Origin: Thomasclavelia sp047249845
Lineage (GTDB): Bacteria > Bacillota_I > Bacilli_A > Erysipelotrichales > Coprobacillaceae
NCBI RefSeq assembly: GCF_047249845.1
Contig: NZ_JBKTWO010000005.1
Span: forward strand, 30,908 to 94,907
Length of the DNA: 64,000 nucleotides
Direction: 5' to 3'
Positions 35,458 to 44,733 of the stretch are shown piece after piece. Under the pieces are notes generated by a model, which did not search any database, was not told the origin of the DNA, and saw only the letters and a program-made list of their open reading frames with translations. Position 1 is the stretch's first letter, and each line of letters starts with the position of its first letter. Both the position numbers and the translations under genes were made by a program.

Positions 35458-35732
35458 GTGACCTCCTCAGATTTACATTTATTTTGTTAAATAATACCAT
35501 ATTATTTTTTATAATACAAATTAATGATTGATTTAGAAGAAAAATTAAGATTTTTGTAAGAATCATTAATATTTCAAGTATATATTTTTAAAATTTAAAC
35601 AAATATTTATTATTCCTTATTATATCTGCTTTTTAAAGTGTTATACTATAAAAAGGGAGGGGTAAAGATAAAACCACTAATTTTATAATTCTGATTAGGT
35701 AAGTAAGATCGATTTTTCTATAAATAACTTGA

Positions 35733-35739
35733 TTCGACA
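35733..35739. promoter_or_regulatory. 0A box upstream of spo0A
   Basis: A perfect Spo0A recognition heptamer TTCGACA, 184 bp before the spo0A start codon and about 220 bp upstream of... the LCP gene on the other side is 275 bp away. It suggests autoregulation, as known for Spo0A in Bacillus. Confidence 0.6.
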
Positions 35740-35761
35740 ACACTCGTGATAAACCCTTAAA

Positions 35762-35782
35762 ATTCGTTAATTTTTAACGAAT
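35762..35782. repeat. Operator-like inverted repeat upstream of spo0A
   Basis: Perfect 9-bp arms ATTCGTTAA (35762-35770) and TTAACGAAT (35774-35782) with a 3-nt spacer, 23 bp from the 0A box. The short spacer suits a dimeric repressor better than a terminator. The protein is unknown. Confidence 0.5.
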
Positions 35783-35922
35783 AAACACGAAACTTTTATC
35801 AATATAGAAAACTTCATTCCCTACTTTTCTAAATCTCCAAATTTATATAAATAAAGCCTTTTCTCTTTGTTACTGTATAAATATAATAAATTTTGTCACT
35901 AAAACGAAAGGGGAATACAAAG

Positions 35923-36738
35923 ATGACAGATGTAAAAAAATACACAGTGTATATTTTAGAAGAAAACAAAGAATTATTAAATAATATTAAAGAGAGCTTA
36001 ATTAAAACTACAAATTTTACTGTAGTTGGTACTAGTGATAATGCTACTAGTTGCCTTAACTATTTATCAACTAATAATTGTGATTTATTAATTATTGACC
36101 TAATGCTAACTAATATTGATGGAATAGGTGTTTTAAACAAATTAAAAGAAGTTAATAGTCGTGCGTATAATAAAGTAGTTTGTATTACAAGTTTTACAAA
36201 TCCATTAATTTGTGAAAGTTTAGAAAAATTAAATGTAAGTTATTGTTTTAAGCAACCATTTGATATTAATTATTTTACTACTACTTTAAATTCCATTATG
36301 AAAGTAACATTAGAAGACATAAAAGACATGTCACAAAACGAATCTGAAAAGTATAAAAAAATAAAATTAGAGAATGAAATTACAGAAATATTACATGAAG
36401 TTGGCATTCCTGCCCATATTAAAGGATACATGTATTTAAGAACAGCAATATTATCTACTTATTACAATATTGAGTTATTAGGTCAAGTTACCAAAGTTCT
36501 TTATCCTGACATTGCACGTCAATATAGTACAACTGCTTCAAGAGTTGAAAGAGCTATTCGTCATGCAATTGAAGTTGCTTGGAATCGCGGTAATACTGAC
36601 GCAATTGATGACATTTTTGGTTATACTGTTAGTGCTACAAAATCTAAACCTACAAACTCTGAATTTATTGCTATGATTGCTGATAAGTTACGTTTGGAAC
36701 ATCAAACCAAGGCTGCTAGCCGTCACAGTTATTTATAA
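35923..36738 (+). CDS. spo0A: Sporulation master regulator Spo0A
   Basis: 271 residues from the ATG at 35923, 8 nt after AAAGGGG. N-terminal receiver domain (about 6-125) with the acidic pair Glu13-Glu14, phosphoacceptor Asp59 in IIDLML, Thr89 in CITSF and Lys110 in CFKQPF. C-terminal Spo0A DNA-binding domain (about 160-265) with the diagnostic strings TTASRVERAIRHAIEVAW, FGYTVSATKSKPTNSEFIAM and ADKLRLEH. Phosphorylated Spo0A switches the cell into sporulation. The acidic pair is Glu-Glu instead of the usual Asp residues. A perfect 0A box lies upstream, and a second Spo0A-like gene converges from the right. Confidence 0.96.
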   Translation: MTDVKKYTVYILEENKELLNNIKESLIKTTNFTVVGTSDNATSCLNYLSTNNCDLLIIDLMLTNIDGIGVLNKLKEVNSRAYNKVVCITSFTNPLICESLEKLNVSYCFKQPFDINYFTTTLNSIMKVTLEDIKDMSQNESEKYKKIKLENEITEILHEVGIPAHIKGYMYLRTAILSTYYNIELLGQVTKVLYPDIARQYSTTASRVERAIRHAIEVAWNRGNTDAIDDIFGYTVSATKSKPTNSEFIAMIADKLRLEHQTKAASRHSYL

Positions 36739-36768
36739 TTATATTTTTAGTAAAAAAATCACGAGACA

Positions 36769-36803
36769 AAGAGACCGCAAAATGACGGTCTCTTCATTTA
36801 TAT
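36769..36803 (+). terminator. Terminator of spo0A
   Basis: Perfect 9-bp arms AAGAGACCG (36769-36777) and CGGTCTCTT (36786-36794) followed by a T-rich stretch, 30 bp after the stop codon. Confidence 0.75.
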
Positions 36804-36875
36804 ATAAGATTTGATTATGTATGAGATTTATAAGTTTTAATAATTATTTACGTGTTATTTATATAAATTGATAAA

Positions 36876-36920
36876 AAAAAAGTCTGATTTTTTCATATTA
36901 GTGAAAGCTCTGACTTTTTT
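36876..36920. terminator. Bidirectional terminator between the two spo0A-type genes
   Basis: Arms AAAAAAGTC (36876-36884) and GACTTTTTT (36912-36920), with partial pairing further in. The A and T runs at the two ends make it usable from both sides. The rest of 36739-37154 shows nothing else recognisable. Confidence 0.65.
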
Positions 36921-37154
36921 AGTACCTTTTTGATCAGGTGTTTTTTTATTTAATTTGTAATTATCTATATCAATTTAAAATATTACGATTTATTGTTAAA
37001 ACATTTTTAAAGATAGTTATAAACTTATCTTATAATAATTTAACTTTTAATTAGTTAAATATTTGTTATATATTCACTCATAAGATCAAAAAGGTCTTTC
37101 ACCTTCTTACACCATAAATTAAATAACTATAACTCACTTAACTGTGTTTAATCA

Positions 37155-37901
37155 TTAGTATTTATATTTTGATAATACAATATCTACAATCTTTGAAATA
37201 AATTCAGAATTGCAAGGTTTATATTTTGCTCTATATCCAAATAATTTTTGTAATACATCCTGATTTCCATTTAACCATGTAACTTTTATTAGATGTCTGA
37301 TTGCCTGTTCTACTCTTGACGATGTAGTTCCATATTCTCTAGCTATACTTGGATATAACCCTTTTGTTACCTCATTTAATAAATTAATATTATTACAAAC
37401 ATTATAAATACCTGTAACTACATAATTATATCCTTTTAAATGACGCGGTGCTCCCATTTCTATAAAAAGATTATTTATTTCAGTTTTTATTGCTAACTCT
37501 ATATTATCTTTGTTATTATGTGAATTACTTTTAGATATTCTATCTATTATCTCCATAAAATATTCTACATTGAAAGGTTTTCTTAAACAATAATCCATTG
37601 GTAAATTGTCTAACATCTCAAATACTAATGAATTAAAATCGCTAATACATACCAATTGCTTAAATGCTTCAAGATTACTTTTTCTCAAATGATTTATAAT
37701 TCCAATCGCATCAATATTAGTTAGCATTAAATCTACTATAAACATATCAGTTTCATGATTTAGCAAATAATTTAAACACTGTATCCCACTTTCAAAAGAC
37801 GCTACAACTTCATATTTTTTATTACTATTTATTTTATTTACTAAACTTTCATTTAATAAATAATCCTCTATTAAAACTACAATGCGTACTCTCTCATTCA
37901 T
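37155..37901 (-). CDS. Diverged Spo0A paralogue
   Basis: 248 residues. The receiver domain keeps the full phosphorylation set: Glu12-Asp13, Asp57 in IVDLML, Ser87 in CISDF and Lys108 in LRKPF. The Spo0A-type DNA-binding domain (about 135-240) keeps LYPSIAREYGTTSSRVEQAI and RHLIKVTW, close to the canonical recognition helix. It differs where true Spo0A is invariant: FGYRAKYKPCNSEFI replaces the TVSATKSKPTNSEFI stretch and the ADKLRLEH end is lost. It probably binds similar 0A-type sites but may contact RNA polymerase differently. It converges on spo0A. Known sporulators usually have one spo0A. Confidence 0.9.
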   Translation of the reverse strand: MNERVRIVVLIEDYLLNESLVNKINSNKKYEVVASFESGIQCLNYLLNHETDMFIVDLMLTNIDAIGIINHLRKSNLEAFKQLVCISDFNSLVFEMLDNLPMDYCLRKPFNVEYFMEIIDRISKSNSHNNKDNIELAIKTEINNLFIEMGAPRHLKGYNYVVTGIYNVCNNINLLNEVTKGLYPSIAREYGTTSSRVEQAIRHLIKVTWLNGNQDVLQKLFGYRAKYKPCNSEFISKIVDIVLSKYKY

Positions 37902-38111
37902 TTCTTAACTACTAAGTGTTTTTTGTACACTTCTCCTCCCCTTTTTATCTTTATCCCTCAATTAATATTATAAGTTAATTAACACCGTATTCTTTTAATA
38001 ATTCTTATATTTTTTTCAAAATAATAAAATAATTTATCAACATTAAATACATATTTAATTACAATTTTTATTTCAAAACACTGTAAAATAAATCATGCTA
38101 GTCCCATCTTA

Positions 38112-38753
38112 CTATTTAAATAAAGCGCTACCAATTCTTATCATTGTTGCTCCATATTCAAGAGCTATTTGGTAATCATTTGACATTCCCATTGATAATT
38201 CATTTAATGAATATTCTGGAAATTCTAATTTCAATTTATCTAATAATTCCTTAGTTTGTTTAAAATACTTTCGAGTTTTTTCAGGTTCAATATTTGGTGC
38301 CATCATCATCAATCCCTCTACTTTAATATGAGGATAATTTTTTAGACATCTTAATACATCTTCAACTTCTTCAATTTCAAATCCATGCTTGCTCTCCTCT
38401 TTTGCTACATTAACCTGAATTAAAATTCTTGCTACGATATCATGTTTTTTAGCTTGTTTTTCAATCTCCTTTATTAAAGAATAACTATCGACTGAATGAA
38501 TTAAACTAACTTTATCAATAATATATTTTACTTTATTTGCCTGCAATGTTCCTATCATATGAAATTCACAGTTGCCCTCATATTTTTCATATTTTTCTAA
38601 TAATGCTTGTACCCTATTTTCTCCAAAATATTTTACTCCTAATTCTTCTAACTTATTAATTTCATCTATACCTACATACTTAGTTGCTGCAACCAATTTT
38701 ACACTTTTAAGTTCATTTACTAATTTTTCTACCTCTAATTCATTTACCTCCAT
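38112..38753 (-). CDS. YggS/PLPBP-family pyridoxal phosphate homeostasis protein
   Basis: 213 residues. Single-domain alanine-racemase-like barrel: VAATKYVGIDEINKLEELGV (Lys that binds PLP in AATK), FGENRVQALLEKY, FHMIGTLQANKVKYII, LIQVNVAKEESKHGFE and the C-terminal LSMGMSNDYQIALEYGATMI with RIGSALF. It binds PLP and keeps the free PLP level balanced; no enzymatic activity is known. In Firmicutes this gene often precedes sepF in the division cluster, but here it stands alone. Confidence 0.94.
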   Translation of the reverse strand: MEVNELEVEKLVNELKSVKLVAATKYVGIDEINKLEELGVKYFGENRVQALLEKYEKYEGNCEFHMIGTLQANKVKYIIDKVSLIHSVDSYSLIKEIEKQAKKHDIVARILIQVNVAKEESKHGFEIEEVEDVLRCLKNYPHIKVEGLMMMAPNIEPEKTRKYFKQTKELLDKLKLEFPEYSLNELSMGMSNDYQIALEYGATMIRIGSALFK

Positions 38754-39346
38754 TATATTCCCCTTCTTTCATTTTCCTCTAATATACTATATCCCCTATT
38801 CGTTTCATTCCTTATAAAAAATAGACACCTACAATATATTATCATTAATCATCACCTTTTCTCAACACATTTTTCAATTATTTATAATTTTGTGACAATT
38901 TTGTGATATTTAAATCATCTTATCCATATTTTTTCTTATTTTAATGATTTAAATTGACTATATGAGAAAAAGCTATAACATTAGTTAAAATTTTTATTAG
39001 TTCAATAAATATACTCTATTTAACAAATTAAAGTCATTAATATCTAGAAAATACTGCACTAAATTACTAAAATAATTAATAACATATTTCATTATGCTAT
39101 CATAAATCAAATTTAACCAATACAATAGCCATAATATATTTTATTATGTTTTTTAAAACTCACAATAAATTGTGAGTTTTAAAAATACAATTAAAAAAAA
39201 TCTGTAAATTAATCTTAAATTAGTTTATTTCTTTACAGACTTTTCATCTTTTAAATAATATTATAAAAAACACATAGTATTAGAATTGGTTACCCACAAT
39301 ATATAGTTAGAGCTAGTTATTTTTCTAATTTATTACATTATCTTTT
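38754..39346. other. Intergenic stretch with two hairpins
   Basis: About 590 bp without coding-like sequence. A perfect 11-bp inverted repeat (39155-39165 and 39170-39180, loop TAAA) and the terminator at 39193-39239 lie at its right end. The remainder is plain AT-rich DNA in which I see nothing. Confidence 0.5.
39193..39239 (-). terminator. Terminator of metG
   Basis: Arms TCTGTAAA (39201-39208) and TTTACAGA (39232-39239), followed on the minus strand by T8. It lies about 110 bp downstream of the metG stop codon. Confidence 0.7.
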
Positions 39347-41275
39347 CTAATGTATCTTTGTTCCATTTGGTAAATCTCTAATATTAACAACTTCCATTAT
39401 TCCTTTTTTATCTCCTGCTAAAATCATTCCCTGTGATTCAATTCCACGCAACTTTGCAGGTTTTAAATTAGCCACTACAATTACCTTTTTTCCAACAAAC
39501 TCTTCTGGTGTAAAATAGTCTGCTATACCACTAACAATTTGTCTTGTTTCTTTACCTATATTAATTTTAGATATTAAAAGCTTATCAGCATCAGGATGTT
39601 TTTTACATTCCTCAACTGTACCAACAATTAATTCTACTTTTTTAAATTCTTCAATCGTTATTAAATTATCTTCTTTTTTCTCTTTTGTAGATTTTTTTAC
39701 AGAATATAATTCCTCAACTTTTTTTTGTATTTCTTTTGAATCCAAACGTGCAAATAACATTTCTGGTTTTTCAACAACTTTAGTTCCAACTTGATATAAA
39801 CCAAATTTATTTAATGCTAATAAATCTCTTTGATCCGTATTTAACTGATCCAAAATCTTATTTGCTGTTGAAGGCATAAATGGAATTAGTGCAACAGCTG
39901 CAAAACGTATACTCTCAACTAAATTATACAGTACAGTTGCTAAACGTTCCTTCTTATCCTCATCTTTTGCTAATAACCAAGGAGTTGTTTCATCAATATA
40001 TTTATTTGTTCTTCTAAGAAGTGTAAAGATTTCATCTAAAGCATCTGAAGATTTAAATTCATTCATTTTTGCAATAACTTTTTTTGGCATTGCTAAAGCA
40101 ACTTCTATTAGATCCTCATCAACAGCTTCTTTAATTTCTGGATTATTAACTAATCCTCCAAAATATTTATTTGACATTGCAATTGTTCTATTAACTAAAT
40201 TACCAAGAATATTAGCTAAATCAGAGTTTATTCTTTCTACTAATAAATCCCAAGTAATACTACCATCATTATCATATGGTATCTCATGCAAGACATAATA
40301 TCTAACTGCATCAACACCAAAAATATCAACTAAATCATCAGCATAAATTACATTTCCTTTTGATTTAGACATTTTACTTTCACCTTGTAACAACCAAGGA
40401 TGACCAAATACTTGTTTTGGTAAAGGAATGTCCAAAGCCATTAGCATAATTGGCCAATAAATCGTATGAAAACGAACAATATCTTTACCAATTAAATGCA
40501 AGTCTGCTGGCCAATATTTTTTATATAAATCACCATGATTTCCATCAACATCGTAACCTAATCCTGTTATATAGTTACTTAGTGCATCAATCCATACATA
40601 AACAACATGTTTTGGATCAAAATCCACTGGAATTGACCAACTAAACGAAGTTCTAGAAACACATAAATCTTGTAATCCTGGCTTTAAAAAATTATTCATC
40701 ATTTCATTTTTACGTGACACCGGTTGAATAAATTCAGGATGTGTTTCAATATGCTCAATCAATCGATCAGCATATTTTGAAAGTTTGAAGAAATATGCTT
40801 CTTCTTTAGCATCATGTACCTCTCCATCACAGTCAGGACATTTGCCATCTACTAATTGTGACTCAGTAAAAAAGGATTCACAGGCAGTACAATATTTTCC
40901 TTCATAGTGACCTAAATATATATCACCCTGATCAAAAAGTTTTTTAAATATTTTTTGGACTTGTAATTTATGATAGTCATTTGTTGTTCTCATAAACTTA
41001 TCGTATGTTGTATCCATCAAATCCCAAATTCTTTTTACCTCAGCAGCTTTTTCATCAACAAACTGCTTTGGTTCTATACCTGCTTCTTTTGCTTTTAATT
41101 CTATTTTTTGTCCATGTTCATCTGTTCCCGTTTGAAAATATACATTATATCCTTGTTGACGTTTAAAACGAGCAATAGCATCGGCTAAAATAATCTCATA
41201 GGTATTTCCAATATGAGGTTTACCTGAAGTATAAGTAATAGCTGTAGTTAAATAATAATCTTTTTCATTTTTCAT
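39347..41275 (-). CDS. metG: Methionyl-tRNA synthetase
   Basis: 642 residues from the ATG at 41275, 8 nt after AAGGAG; the ATG at 41281 is only 2 nt from it. Class I synthetase: HIGH-type motif KPHIGNTYE, zinc knuckle CTACESFF...CPDCD, SKMSKSKGN, anticodon-binding helices and a C-terminal tRNA-binding OB-fold (about 535-642: FKKVELIVGTVEECKKHPDA). It charges tRNA-Met. It is preceded by a T-box leader, so expression rises when tRNA-Met is uncharged. The C-terminal dimerisation domain is fused as in Bacillus. Confidence 0.97.
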   Translation of the reverse strand: MKNEKDYYLTTAITYTSGKPHIGNTYEIILADAIARFKRQQGYNVYFQTGTDEHGQKIELKAKEAGIEPKQFVDEKAAEVKRIWDLMDTTYDKFMRTTNDYHKLQVQKIFKKLFDQGDIYLGHYEGKYCTACESFFTESQLVDGKCPDCDGEVHDAKEEAYFFKLSKYADRLIEHIETHPEFIQPVSRKNEMMNNFLKPGLQDLCVSRTSFSWSIPVDFDPKHVVYVWIDALSNYITGLGYDVDGNHGDLYKKYWPADLHLIGKDIVRFHTIYWPIMLMALDIPLPKQVFGHPWLLQGESKMSKSKGNVIYADDLVDIFGVDAVRYYVLHEIPYDNDGSITWDLLVERINSDLANILGNLVNRTIAMSNKYFGGLVNNPEIKEAVDEDLIEVALAMPKKVIAKMNEFKSSDALDEIFTLLRRTNKYIDETTPWLLAKDEDKKERLATVLYNLVESIRFAAVALIPFMPSTANKILDQLNTDQRDLLALNKFGLYQVGTKVVEKPEMLFARLDSKEIQKKVEELYSVKKSTKEKKEDNLITIEEFKKVELIVGTVEECKKHPDADKLLISKINIGKETRQIVSGIADYFTPEEFVGKKVIVVANLKPAKLRGIESQGMILAGDKKGIMEVVNIRDLPNGTKIH

Positions 41276-41293
41276 TTGCATCTCTCCTTTAAA

Positions 41294-41515
41294 TAAAAAA
41301 ACGCCCCATAAAAGGACGAATTATCGCGGTACCACCTTTTTTACACAAATGTGTCACTCAAAACTTTTAACGCAAGTTAAACGTTTATCTTTAACTATTC
41401 AAGATAACAGCTCCGGGGCCATCACATAAAGTTTAACTCTTAGTTTCCACCTGCCACTAAGTCTCTATAAGCGCCACTTTAACATTTTCCCATCTATGCT
41501 TTTCTATTTTACTTT
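41294..41515 (-). promoter_or_regulatory. T-box riboswitch of metG
   Basis: The conserved T-box sequence AAAGGTGGTACCGCG is read on the minus strand at about 41325-41339. The terminator stem CGTCC/GGGCG (41301-41318) and a T7 run (41294-41300) follow. The GGCAGGTGGAAAC and AGAGACTTAG strings further 5' belong to stem I. The specifier codon is inferred to be AUG from the gene; I could not fix its position. Uncharged tRNA pairing with the T-box should prevent termination. Confidence 0.9.
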
Positions 41516-41614
41516 AACAAACTATGAAACTAATGTCAAACTAATTTTAATTACTAAACATAATTTTATTATATACCTATTGAGTATATTATATTCTTAT
41601 AATTTATGTAAGTT

Positions 41615-41630
41615 TGTTTCACGTGAAACA
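41615..41630. other. parS: parS site 1 (ParB/Spo0J binding)
   Basis: Exact 16-bp match to the Bacillus consensus, TGTTTCACGTGAAACA, within a 22-bp palindrome just downstream of the alarmone synthetase gene. parS sites load ParB for origin segregation and lie mainly around oriC. Confidence 0.92.
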
Positions 41631-41633
41631 AAC

Positions 41634-42269
41634 TTATGCTTTCCATGTTTGATTTAATTCCATATATATTTTTTGCATTTCCATATCTGTTTCTGCCATC
41701 AAATCAGCACATCTTTTTAGCCTTTTTTGAATATCCCCATTAGTTTCCTTAGCTCCCTTATATGCTAATTCATGCTCCAATGATGCCCAACAATCCATTG
41801 CAATTGTTCTAATTTGTATTTCAACTGGAATAAATATCACCCCACTCTTTTGATATACGGGAACTTTTATTATTAAATGTAAACTACGATAACCATTATT
41901 TTTAGGATATTGAATATAATTAGATTGCTTTATTTGGATAACATCATCATGTAAAACTAATAACTGAGCAATATATTGAATATCATTAATATAATTACAT
42001 ATTACTCTTAATCCTGCAATATCATTTAATTGACACATTCCTCGATAATTTTGTTTTAATCCTTTTCTTTTCATTTTCTCTAAAATGCTTGCAGGTGATT
42101 TAATTCTACTTTGAATATTATGAATAGGACTATATTCACATTTCAGCTTTAATTCTTCATCTATTATTTCTAACTTAGTTTTAACTATTTTTATTGCTGC
42201 TTTATATGGCTGCATTAATAAATTAAAATCTGTCTGATACTGATAATTATTAACTATATCTTTATTCAT
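41634..42269 (-). CDS. Small alarmone synthetase (GTP pyrophosphokinase, RelQ/YjbM type)
   Basis: 211 residues, the length of a stand-alone SAS; no HD hydrolase, TGS or ACT domain. RelA/SpoT synthetase motifs: SPASILEKMKRKG, DIAGLRVICNYI, YPKNNGYRSLHLIIK and VEIQIRTIAMDCWASLEHEL. It makes ppGpp or pppGpp from ATP and GDP/GTP. The start ATG is unusual: the only Shine-Dalgarno (AAAGGAGGG) is 26 nt upstream, with a hairpin filling the gap. It ends 3 bp from a parS site. Confidence 0.93.
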   Translation of the reverse strand: MNKDIVNNYQYQTDFNLLMQPYKAAIKIVKTKLEIIDEELKLKCEYSPIHNIQSRIKSPASILEKMKRKGLKQNYRGMCQLNDIAGLRVICNYINDIQYIAQLLVLHDDVIQIKQSNYIQYPKNNGYRSLHLIIKVPVYQKSGVIFIPVEIQIRTIAMDCWASLEHELAYKGAKETNGDIQKRLKRCADLMAETDMEMQKIYMELNQTWKA

Positions 42270-42302
42270 TTTGTTAGCCGAGAAGAAATCTCGGCCCTCC
42301 TT
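42270..42302 (-). promoter_or_regulatory. Structured ribosome-binding site of the alarmone synthetase gene
   Basis: On the minus strand a strong GGAGGG (about 42295-42300) is followed by a perfect 6-bp hairpin GCCGAG-loop-CTCGGC (42277-42295), then TAACAAA and the ATG at 42269. Folded out, the hairpin leaves a 7-nt Shine-Dalgarno to start distance. No in-frame start codon lies closer to the Shine-Dalgarno. Confidence 0.7.
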
Positions 42303-42404
42303 TCATATATTAATAATTTAATTGAGTATTATCTATACTCTCTCCATTGATAATTATATTATTAACTTTAATCATTAATACATCAAAATTATGGATATTT
42401 ATGT

Positions 42405-42432
42405 TAAAAAAAACGCTAGTAGTGTCTAGCGT
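42405..42432 (-). terminator. Terminator of the polysaccharide deacetylase gene
   Basis: Arms ACGCTAG (42413-42419) and CTAGCGT (42426-42432) followed on the minus strand by a long T run. The stop codon (42426-42428) lies in the stem. Confidence 0.85.
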
Positions 42433-43745
42433 ATAACATTCTTTAATTCAAAATATTGGCTCAAAGTATCTAAAGTAACAAATTGATATCCACGTTTATC
42501 CAATTCCTCTAATGCCATTTCTAATCCATCTATTGTAAATGTATGGATATCATGGATTAATATAACTGCACCATTGAATGCATTATTTACTATAGCATCT
42601 TTTATCTTATTGGCATCTTTTAATTTCCAATCCTCAGTATCCAAATTCCATAATGCAATTTTCATACCATTATTAGCAATAGCTTCTTTTGATACACTAT
42701 TAGTAGCTCCATATGGAGGTCTAATAATTTTAGGTTCAAAACCAGTAATCCTAAATATTTCATTTTGTGTATCAATAATTTGTTTATTTACACCATTTAT
42801 ATCTAGTTTTCTTAAATCAGGATGATCCCAAGAATGGCTACCAATTTCAAACCCATGTTCATAAACTGTTTTAACTACATCGGGATATAATTTAACATTT
42901 TTTCCTAACATTAAAAATGTTGCACGTCCATTATATTTTTCAAATAATTCAATTGTCCTTTGTGTATTTGTTTTATGTGGTCCATCATCTAGGGTTATTG
43001 CAACCATCTTTTTATTTGGATCTATTTTAGGTTGCGCAGCAGGTTTAGCTACATCTAATGGTGCATAAGAAGGAATGTTTTTATTTGCTAATTTAATAAA
43101 ATCTTTATTTTCCTCATAATTTATTTCTACCTTTTCTTTTAAGGTTTCATCTGTATAAATAACTAATTTTGACTTTTCAACTCTTATATTTGAATTATCA
43201 GAATTTATTTTATCAATTCCATTTATACCTATTAATGAAGTTTTATATAGATTTCTTAAACAATCATCAACTGTTAATACTGTATTATTTTTCAAATCAT
43301 AGGAAAACAATTTATTTGTAGTTGATATAAGCTTTTCATCTTCATTAAATTTCTCAATTTTCAAATTTAAATTAACAAATTGATTATATACTTCATCTAT
43401 TGAATAATCCATATACAAAATATCTTTACTATTTTTATTAACTTTTTGCTGTTTTATGTAATTTTTATAATACTGATTTATTATATTATTAAAACTTTTA
43501 TTCTCAGTTTTAGGATAATATAACGATATATACATACTCTCAGTTTCATCTTTATAATGTTCTACATTTCCAACACCTTTATTTTTCTCATCATATACAT
43601 TGTATTTATCATATACATTATCTTTGTTTATAAACCAAAATAATCCTCCTATAATAATTGTTAGTACGACTATAATTATTATTATGAAAACCATTCTTTT
43701 TTTATTAAAATTATCTCTCTTTATTGTATACTCATATTTCATCAA
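42426..43745 (-). CDS. Membrane-anchored polysaccharide deacetylase (PdaC-like)
   Basis: 439 residues. N-terminal transmembrane anchor (about 18-38), an extracytoplasmic DUF3298/PdaC-type region (about 60-225), then a NodB deacetylase domain (about 240-430). The metal and catalytic motifs are VAITLDDGPHKTN (catalytic Asp, metal Asp), GSHSWDHPDL (metal His pair) and RPPYGATNS, with ILIHDIH near the end. It likely deacetylates GlcNAc or MurNAc of peptidoglycan, giving lysozyme resistance. Single gene with its own terminator; a parS palindrome lies upstream. Confidence 0.92.
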   Translation of the reverse strand: MMKYEYTIKRDNFNKKRMVFIIIIIVVLTIIIGGLFWFINKDNVYDKYNVYDEKNKGVGNVEHYKDETESMYISLYYPKTENKSFNNIINQYYKNYIKQQKVNKNSKDILYMDYSIDEVYNQFVNLNLKIEKFNEDEKLISTTNKLFSYDLKNNTVLTVDDCLRNLYKTSLIGINGIDKINSDNSNIRVEKSKLVIYTDETLKEKVEINYEENKDFIKLANKNIPSYAPLDVAKPAAQPKIDPNKKMVAITLDDGPHKTNTQRTIELFEKYNGRATFLMLGKNVKLYPDVVKTVYEHGFEIGSHSWDHPDLRKLDINGVNKQIIDTQNEIFRITGFEPKIIRPPYGATNSVSKEAIANNGMKIALWNLDTEDWKLKDANKIKDAIVNNAFNGAVILIHDIHTFTIDGLEMALEELDKRGYQFVTLDTLSQYFELKNVIR

Positions 43746-43831
43746 ATTTCCCTATCCTTTCATTATTATATAATACTTTATTTCACAAATTAAATCAAAT
43801 TAATAAACTATTTTAAAATCTTAATTCTTAA

Positions 43832-43847
43832 TGTTTCACGTGAAACA
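43832..43847. other. parS: parS site 2 (ParB/Spo0J binding)
   Basis: Exact TGTTTCACGTGAAACA in the 133-bp gap between the deacetylase and rsmI genes. The palindrome extends to about 43824-43855, so it may also act as a hairpin downstream of rsmI. Confidence 0.93.
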
Positions 43848-43878
43848 TTAAGAATTTATTTTAATTGAAAAAGACGAT

Positions 43879-44733
43879 TTATTCGTCTTTTTGATGATAT
43901 GCTGCATATACTTCATTTTTCTTAAGATTCCTTAATTTAGCTACTTCTTTAATTGAATCTTTAACAGACATTCCTTTACTTACATATTCATCAATGTGTT
44001 CAATAATAGTCTGCTCAAAAATTTGTTCTTTTATTACATTATTATTACCAGAAACAACTATAACCATTTCTCCCTTTAAATCATTTGATACGTCTATCAC
44101 TTCACTTAAAAGACCTCTTATTACTTCTTCATGTTTTTTACTTATTTCCCTACATAAAGCAATTTGACGATCCCCAAATATCTCTAACATCAACTTTAAT
44201 GTTTTAGTAATTCGATGCGGAGATTCATAAAATATAATTGTTTCTACATAATTTTTTAACATTTCTAATTCTTTTTTCTTTTTTTTATCTAAGTGATCTA
44301 AAAAACCATAAAATAAGAAAGGTTGTGGAGCTATACCTGAAATAACTAGAGCATTGAGACAAGCACTTGCACCACTTATTGGAATTACATTTATATTGTT
44401 ATTAATTGCTTCTTTGACTAATTCATATCCCGGATCAGAAATAGCCGGATAACCAGCATCACTAACTAATGCTATATTATGTCCTTCCAATAATAAATTT
44501 ATTAATTTTGGTATAGATTGCATTATATTATGCTCATGATGAGAAATTAATTTTGTTTTTATATTAAAGTGGTTTAATAATTTAATTGTATTTCTAGTAT
44601 CTTCTGCACCAATATAGTCTACCTCTTGTAAAATTTTAATTGCACGAAATGTTATCTCATCTAAGTTACCAATTGGTGTGGCTACTAAATATAAACATGG
44701 TTGTTTATTTTCAAAACTTTTTTGTCTATTCAT
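43879..44733 (-). CDS. rsmI: 16S rRNA (cytidine1402-2'-O)-methyltransferase
   Basis: 284 residues from the ATG at 44733, 9 nt after GGAG; a TTG five codons upstream is less likely. Tetrapyrrole-methylase fold with LYLVATPIGNLDEITFRA, VDYIGAEDTRNT, SDAGYPAISDPGYELV and GFLDHLDKKKKKEL. It 2'-O-methylates C1402 of 16S rRNA. Last gene of tmk-holB-yaaT-methyltransferase-rsmI; its start overlaps the preceding stop codon (ATGAATAG). Confidence 0.95.
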   Translation of the reverse strand: MNRQKSFENKQPCLYLVATPIGNLDEITFRAIKILQEVDYIGAEDTRNTIKLLNHFNIKTKLISHHEHNIMQSIPKLINLLLEGHNIALVSDAGYPAISDPGYELVKEAINNNINVIPISGASACLNALVISGIAPQPFLFYGFLDHLDKKKKKELEMLKNYVETIIFYESPHRITKTLKLMLEIFGDRQIALCREISKKHEEVIRGLLSEVIDVSNDLKGEMVIVVSGNNNVIKEQIFEQTIIEHIDEYVSKGMSVKDSIKEVAKLRNLKKNEVYAAYHQKDE

